From an uncultured Pseudomonadota bacterium (lineage in GTDB: Bacteria; Desulfobacterota_B; Binatia; UBA9968): a stretch of DNA of 10,389 nucleotides. Position 1 is the stretch's first letter. The number at the start of each line of letters is the position of its first letter. Where the stretch lies: positions 1 through 10,389 of the forward strand of contig CAMLCX010000139.1 in assembly GCA_946478635.1 (NCBI GenBank), read 5' to 3'. The notes under the pieces are model-generated. The model made no database searches. It was not told the DNA's origin and saw only the letters and a program-made list of their open reading frames with translations. This document shows positions 6,709 through 10,389 of the stretch, one piece after another. Position numbers and translations under genes: made by a program.

Positions 6709-8481
6709 ATTCTTCGCTATTACCATCGTGTTCAGTTTCTCGTTGATCGTCATCGCCGTCTCCTCGTTCTCGGCATTCTCTCGCTGGTCGGCACCGATCT
6801 CGCCGGCATCGCCTTGCCTTGGCTGATCAAGGGCGGCATCGATACCGCTCTTCACCATGGCCCCGAGCGCTCTTTGCTCCGCTATCCGCTGTTGATCCTC
6901 GGCGCCGCCGCGGTGCAAGGATTTTTTCGCTACTGCTGGCGCATCAACATTCATGGATTTTCACGGCGCTGCGAGGCCGATCTGCGAGACCGCGTCTTCA
7001 CGCATTTGCAGAAGCTTCCTTTGGGTTATTTTCAGCGCACCAAAACGGGCGACCTGATGTCGCGCCTCACCAACGACATTCAGGCAGTGCGCGAGTTGAT
7101 GGGCTTCGGCTCGCTCGCCATCGTCGATGCGGTCGTCGTGATTTTGTTCAGCTTGACACTGATGATCGCGATCGATCCTTGGCTCACTCTCTGGTCAATG
7201 ATCGCCATGCCGTTAATTCCCATTGTCGTGCGTTTCTTCGGGCGCGAGATCTTTCGCACATCGCGCGAGACACAGGAGCGGCTAAGCCAATTGAGCGCGT
7301 ATGTATTGGAAAATTTCTCCGGCATCCGTGTCGTTCAAGCGTACGCCCAGGAACAAAATCAGGTCGATGGTTTCGGCGCGATCAGCGTCCAATACCGACG
7401 AAAGACCATGTGGCTGGCAACGCTCTGGGGGATTTTCTGGCCGCTCATGCAGGTGATGGCGGGCAGTGCGGCGGCGGTGGTGCTCTGGCTTGGCGGGCGC
7501 CAGGTTCTGCAGGGGACAATGACATTGGGTGAATTCGTTGCCTTCAACGGTTATCTCGCGATGTTGACCTGGCCGCTCATGGCGATCGGCTACACCGCGA
7601 ACCAATACCAGCGCGGCACGGCCGCGCTTTCGCGCATCGCCGAGGTACTCGATGCGCCGGCTTCGCCGCGCTATCAATCGGCAGGCACAATAAACGTCGG
7701 CGCGGCGGTTGCGGGCGCCATCGAATTTCGCAATCTCCATTTTGCCTACGACGGCGACTCTGCGCCGGTCATCCAACGGCTGAATCTCGTCATTCCGGCT
7801 GGAACCGTTTGCGGTATCGTCGGCGAAACCGGGTCGGGGAAGAGCACGCTGGTGAATCTCTTGCTGCGGCTATACGAACCCGGTGATCAGCAGATTTTCA
7901 TCGACAGCGTCGACATCAAACAAATGGACCTCCGAGCGCTTGAAACTGCCACGGCCCATGTGGGCCAGGATATTTTTCTTTTCTCGGGATCGGTGCGGGA
8001 TAACATTCTTCTCGGCGGCGAGAATGGCTCGGCAAGCGGCGTGGAAGAGGCGGCGCGGATTGCTCAACTGCTGCCAACCCTCCAGTCCTTCAATGCCGGC
8101 TTTGACACGGTGATCGGCGAGCGCGGCGTGCGCTTGTCGGGCGGACAGAAACAGCGCACCGCGCTGGCCCGCGCGATCATCAAGAATTCGCCTATTCTTA
8201 TTCTTGATGACGCCTTTTCCAGCGTCGATGTCGAGACTGAAGAGGAAATATTGCGCGAGCTCAGGCAATTCATGCGCGCGCGCACAACGTTGTTGATCTC
8301 GCATCGAGTCTCGACGGTGCGCGACGCCGACAAGATCGTTTACCTGCGCGGCGGCGAGATTATCGAGCAGGGTGGCCACAATGAATTGCTCGCCCGGCGC
8401 GGCGCCTATTACGAGCTTTACCGGCGCCAGAGCCTGGCGCGGCAAGTCGAGTCCATGGCCCGCGCGGAAAAGAGATTGTGA
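6709..8481 (+). CDS. ABC exporter half-transporter, subunit 1 (MdlA-like), degenerate catalytic site
   Basis: 590 residues if started at ATT 6709, the usual length for a TMD-NBD half-transporter. The N-terminal six-helix domain covers about 15-325; its first helix (LLVLGILSLVGTDLAGIALPWL) lies largely before TTG 6814, so a start there would remove it. The nucleotide-binding domain has Walker A GETGSGKST (372-380), Q-loop Gln420, signature LSGGQ (476-480), Walker B LILDD with Asp500, and H-loop His532. The residue after the Walker B Asp is Asp501 instead of the catalytic Glu, as in the degenerate subunit of heterodimeric exporters such as TM287/288. It would pair with the following gene, whose GTG overlaps its TGA, to pump a hydrophobic compound, lipid or peptide out across the inner membrane using ATP. 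Substrate unknown. In-frame alternatives (ATT 6775, CTG 6784, TTG 6814) have poorer context. Confidence 0.93.
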   Translation: MLRYYHRVQFLVDRHRRLLVLGILSLVGTDLAGIALPWLIKGGIDTALHHGPERSLLRYPLLILGAAAVQGFFRYCWRINIHGFSRRCEADLRDRVFTHLQKLPLGYFQRTKTGDLMSRLTNDIQAVRELMGFGSLAIVDAVVVILFSLTLMIAIDPWLTLWSMIAMPLIPIVVRFFGREIFRTSRETQERLSQLSAYVLENFSGIRVVQAYAQEQNQVDGFGAISVQYRRKTMWLATLWGIFWPLMQVMAGSAAAVVLWLGGRQVLQGTMTLGEFVAFNGYLAMLTWPLMAIGYTANQYQRGTAALSRIAEVLDAPASPRYQSAGTINVGAAVAGAIEFRNLHFAYDGDSAPVIQRLNLVIPAGTVCGIVGETGSGKSTLVNLLLRLYEPGDQQIFIDSVDIKQMDLRALETATAHVGQDIFLFSGSVRDNILLGGENGSASGVEEAARIAQLLPTLQSFNAGFDTVIGERGVRLSGGQKQRTALARAIIKNSPILILDDAFSSVDVETEEEILRELRQFMRARTTLLISHRVSTVRDADKIVYLRGGEIIEQGGHNELLARRGAYYELYRRQSLARQVESMARAEKRL

Positions 8482-10301
8482 GCGAAGAGATTCAGCAAGA
8501 AGACGAGATCCTCGGCAAGGCCTACGACGCCCGGCTGATGGTGCGTGTGCTGCGCTATCTCCGGCCGTATTGGAAGCTTTTGACGGTATCTTTCGTCTTT
8601 TTGATGTTGCAGACCGCCACGCAACTGCTTGGCCCTTTCATCACCAAGATCGCCATCGATCGCTACATCGCCACGAAAGATCTCCATGGCCTGGATCTCA
8701 TGGCCCTGGCCTATGTCGGCGTCGTTATTCTCGGCTTTGTCGTGCTCTTTGTTCAAACGTACACAACGCAGTACACCGGCCAGCGCGCCATGCACGACCT
8801 GCGCATGGATATTTTTACGCATTTGCAAAGACAGGACCTCGCCTATTTCGATCGCAACGCCGTAGGCCGGCTGATGACGCGAACGATCAACGACGTGGAA
8901 ACGCTGAACGAGCTTTTCAGCACCGGCGTTGTCGGTTTGCTCGGCGATGTATCGATTGTTTTCGGTATCGCTGTGATGATGCTCTGGCTCGACTGGCAGC
9001 TGGCACTGGTTTGTCTCGCGGCGTTTCCGATCATTCTCTATGTCAGTCGATTTTACCGGCGCCGCGCCCGCGAGGTTTACCGCGAGAGCCGTTTGATCCT
9101 GGGCCGCCTCAATGCCGGGCTGCAGGAGAATATTGCGGGCGTGGCCACGATCCAGACTTTCGGCCAGGAAGAGAAGATGTACCGGCGCTTTCAGGCGATC
9201 AATTACCGATATCGCGATGTGTTGCTGCGCAGCATCCGCTACAATGCGGTATTTTTTCCGGTCATCGAAGTTTTCAGCGCGCTCAGCGTCGGCTTGTTGC
9301 TCTGGTACGGTGGCAATCTGGTCATGGCCAACGCCATTCAGGCTGGAGTCATGGTCGCCTTCATTCAATACATCCAGCGCATGTACCAGCCGATTCGCGA
9401 CTTGGCGGAGAAATACAACATCATGCAAGCGGCGATGGCGTCCTCGGAGCGAATTTTCGCCCTACTCGACACCGCTGAGACGATCCAAAACCCGGTGCAA
9501 ACGAAGAAGGTCGCAAAGTTTGCCGGCGAGATCGAGTTTAAAGATGTGTGGCTGTCATACCGGCCGGGAGAGCCGGTGCTGAAAGGGATTTCTTTTCAGG
9601 TCCGTCCCGGTGAGAAAGTCGCTCTGGTCGGCGCCACGGGCGGCGGCAAGACTTCGATCATCTCGGCTCTCTGTCGATTTTACGACGTCGAGCGCGGCGC
9701 GATTCTGGTCGACGGGCTCGATGTCCGCGAGTGGAACAAACAGGCGCTGCGCCGCCATGTGGGCCTGGTTTTACAGGATGTTTTTCTTTTCTCCGGCGAC
9801 ATCGCCAATAATATTACTCTCGGCGATCGGCGCATCGCCGAAGAGCGCATGTTGGAAGCGGCGCGCCGCGCGCACATCGCGCCGTTCATCGAAAAACTGC
9901 CAAACCGCTATCACGAGGAAGTTCAGGAGCGCGGCTCGACGCTCTCCCAGGGGCAGCGCCAATTGCTTTCATTTGCCCGGGCCCTGGCGTTCGATCCGAA
10001 AATTTTGATTCTCGACGAAGCGACCAGTTCGGTCGACACGCAAACTGAAATATTAATTCAAGAGGCGCTGGATGAGCTTTTGAAAAACCGCACCGCGCTG
10101 ATCATCGCCCATCGTCTGTCGACGATCCAACATGCGGATCGGATTCTGGTCATTCACAAGGGCGAGATTTGGGAACAGGGTAGCCACGACGAGCTGCGCG
10201 CGCAGGGCGGTCTCTACGCGCGGCTGTACGATTTGCAATACCGCTTTCAAGAGCGCGACGACAGGATTAGCGCAGGCGCGCTCGTGGTGCCGGAAACCTA
10301 G
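8478..10301 (+). CDS. ABC exporter half-transporter, subunit 2 (MdlB-like), catalytic Glu present
   Basis: 607 residues starting at GTG 8478, which overlaps the TGA of subunit 1 (GTGA), so the pair is translationally coupled; GGAAAAGAG lies just upstream. A short polar N-terminus is followed by a six-helix membrane domain (about 25-335) and an NBD with Walker A GATGGGKTS (385-393), Q-loop Gln433, signature LSQGQ (489-493), Walker B LILDE with Asp513 and catalytic Glu514, and H-loop His545. The signature has Gln in place of the first Gly. In a head-to-tail NBD dimer this altered signature faces the Walker A/B of subunit 1, which itself lacks the catalytic Glu, so both changes fall in one site. 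The other site (Walker A/B of subunit 2 with LSGGQ of subunit 1) is intact. Likely a heterodimeric inner-membrane exporter of the MdlAB/BmrCD/YheIH group; multidrug, lipid or peptide transport are all possible. Confidence 0.95.
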   Translation: MSEEIQQEDEILGKAYDARLMVRVLRYLRPYWKLLTVSFVFLMLQTATQLLGPFITKIAIDRYIATKDLHGLDLMALAYVGVVILGFVVLFVQTYTTQYTGQRAMHDLRMDIFTHLQRQDLAYFDRNAVGRLMTRTINDVETLNELFSTGVVGLLGDVSIVFGIAVMMLWLDWQLALVCLAAFPIILYVSRFYRRRAREVYRESRLILGRLNAGLQENIAGVATIQTFGQEEKMYRRFQAINYRYRDVLLRSIRYNAVFFPVIEVFSALSVGLLLWYGGNLVMANAIQAGVMVAFIQYIQRMYQPIRDLAEKYNIMQAAMASSERIFALLDTAETIQNPVQTKKVAKFAGEIEFKDVWLSYRPGEPVLKGISFQVRPGEKVALVGATGGGKTSIISALCRFYDVERGAILVDGLDVREWNKQALRRHVGLVLQDVFLFSGDIANNITLGDRRIAEERMLEAARRAHIAPFIEKLPNRYHEEVQERGSTLSQGQRQLLSFARALAFDPKILILDEATSSVDTQTEILIQEALDELLKNRTALIIAHRLSTIQHADRILVIHKGEIWEQGSHDELRAQGGLYARLYDLQYRFQERDDRISAGALVVPET

Positions 10302-10389
10302 AAACGGCACCGCGCCAGGGCGAGCGGCGTTCGCTAGCTAGTGTAGTGTCTCACGCTGTTGGTGCTTTATCCGGCGTATAGTCTCCGCC
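10302..10389. other. Unassigned end of window
   Basis: The 88 bases after the second exporter gene hold no recognisable gene start, terminator with a T-run, or repeat. No downstream gene can be inferred. Confidence 0.5.

Noticed and set aside
6814..6816. TTG as start of the first ABC subunit
   Set aside because: It would delete most of the first transmembrane helix, which is encoded in frame just upstream; it has no good ribosome binding site, whereas ATT 6709 does.
8372..9478. 368-codon plus-strand frame across the junction of the two ABC genes, and a 336-codon minus-strand frame (8418-9428)
   Set aside because: Both lie over well-supported ABC exporter coding sequence in other frames; products are Arg/Pro/His-rich or otherwise unstructured with no domain.
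1..10389. CRISPR arrays, insertion sequences, phage genes, defence or toxin-antitoxin modules
   Set aside because: No regularly spaced repeats, transposase or integrase motifs, or recognisable defence domains on either strand.

Overview
The window looks like ordinary chromosomal DNA from an uncultured, fairly GC-rich bacterium with an outer membrane or export-oriented lifestyle; nothing marks it as phage or plasmid. The genes are most compatible with one of the deeply branching environmental lineages (deltaproteobacterial-like, Acidobacteria-like or similar). I cannot fix the phylum from sequence alone: the single-chain (alpha2) glycyl-tRNA synthetase argues against typical gamma- or betaproteobacteria, which use the alpha2beta2 enzyme.

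Layout. (1) Bases 1-2643, minus strand: a two-gene operon. A small exported protein with a PrcB C-terminal-type domain is followed, with a 4-base ATGA overlap, by a large secreted subtilisin-family (S8) protease. The protease runs off the left edge of the window, so no continuous start-to-stop reading exists inside it, but the frame is open for all 689 codons seen. (2) Bases 2644-3417: a long, AT-richer intergenic stretch with a GC hairpin, a degenerate direct repeat, a 10-bp inverted repeat enclosing a perfect 10-bp palindrome, and one weak 56-residue ORF. (3) Bases 3418-4959, plus strand: a multi-pass membrane protein resembling GT-C (ArnT/PMT-like, family 39 type) glycosyltransferases, visibly less GC-rich than its neighbours. 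(4) Bases 5183-6634, plus strand: class II glycyl-tRNA synthetase. (5) Bases 6709-10301, plus strand: two tandem, translationally coupled ABC exporter half-transporters, the first apparently starting at a rare ATT codon. The final 88 bases hold nothing I can recognise.

How the genes work together. The PrcB-like protein and the subtilase are probably made together and act outside the cytoplasm; the pairing recalls the PrcB/PrtP partnership of the Treponema denticola dentilisin locus, where PrcB is needed for protease complex activity. The two ABC subunits carry complementary defects (Asp instead of the catalytic Glu in subunit 1, LSQGQ instead of LSGGQ in subunit 2). In a heterodimer these fall in the same ATP site, giving one degenerate and one consensus site, as in TM287/288- and BmrCD-type exporters. 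The GlyRS gene sits 74 bases upstream of the exporter pair with no visible terminator, so the three may be co-transcribed, but no functional link is implied.
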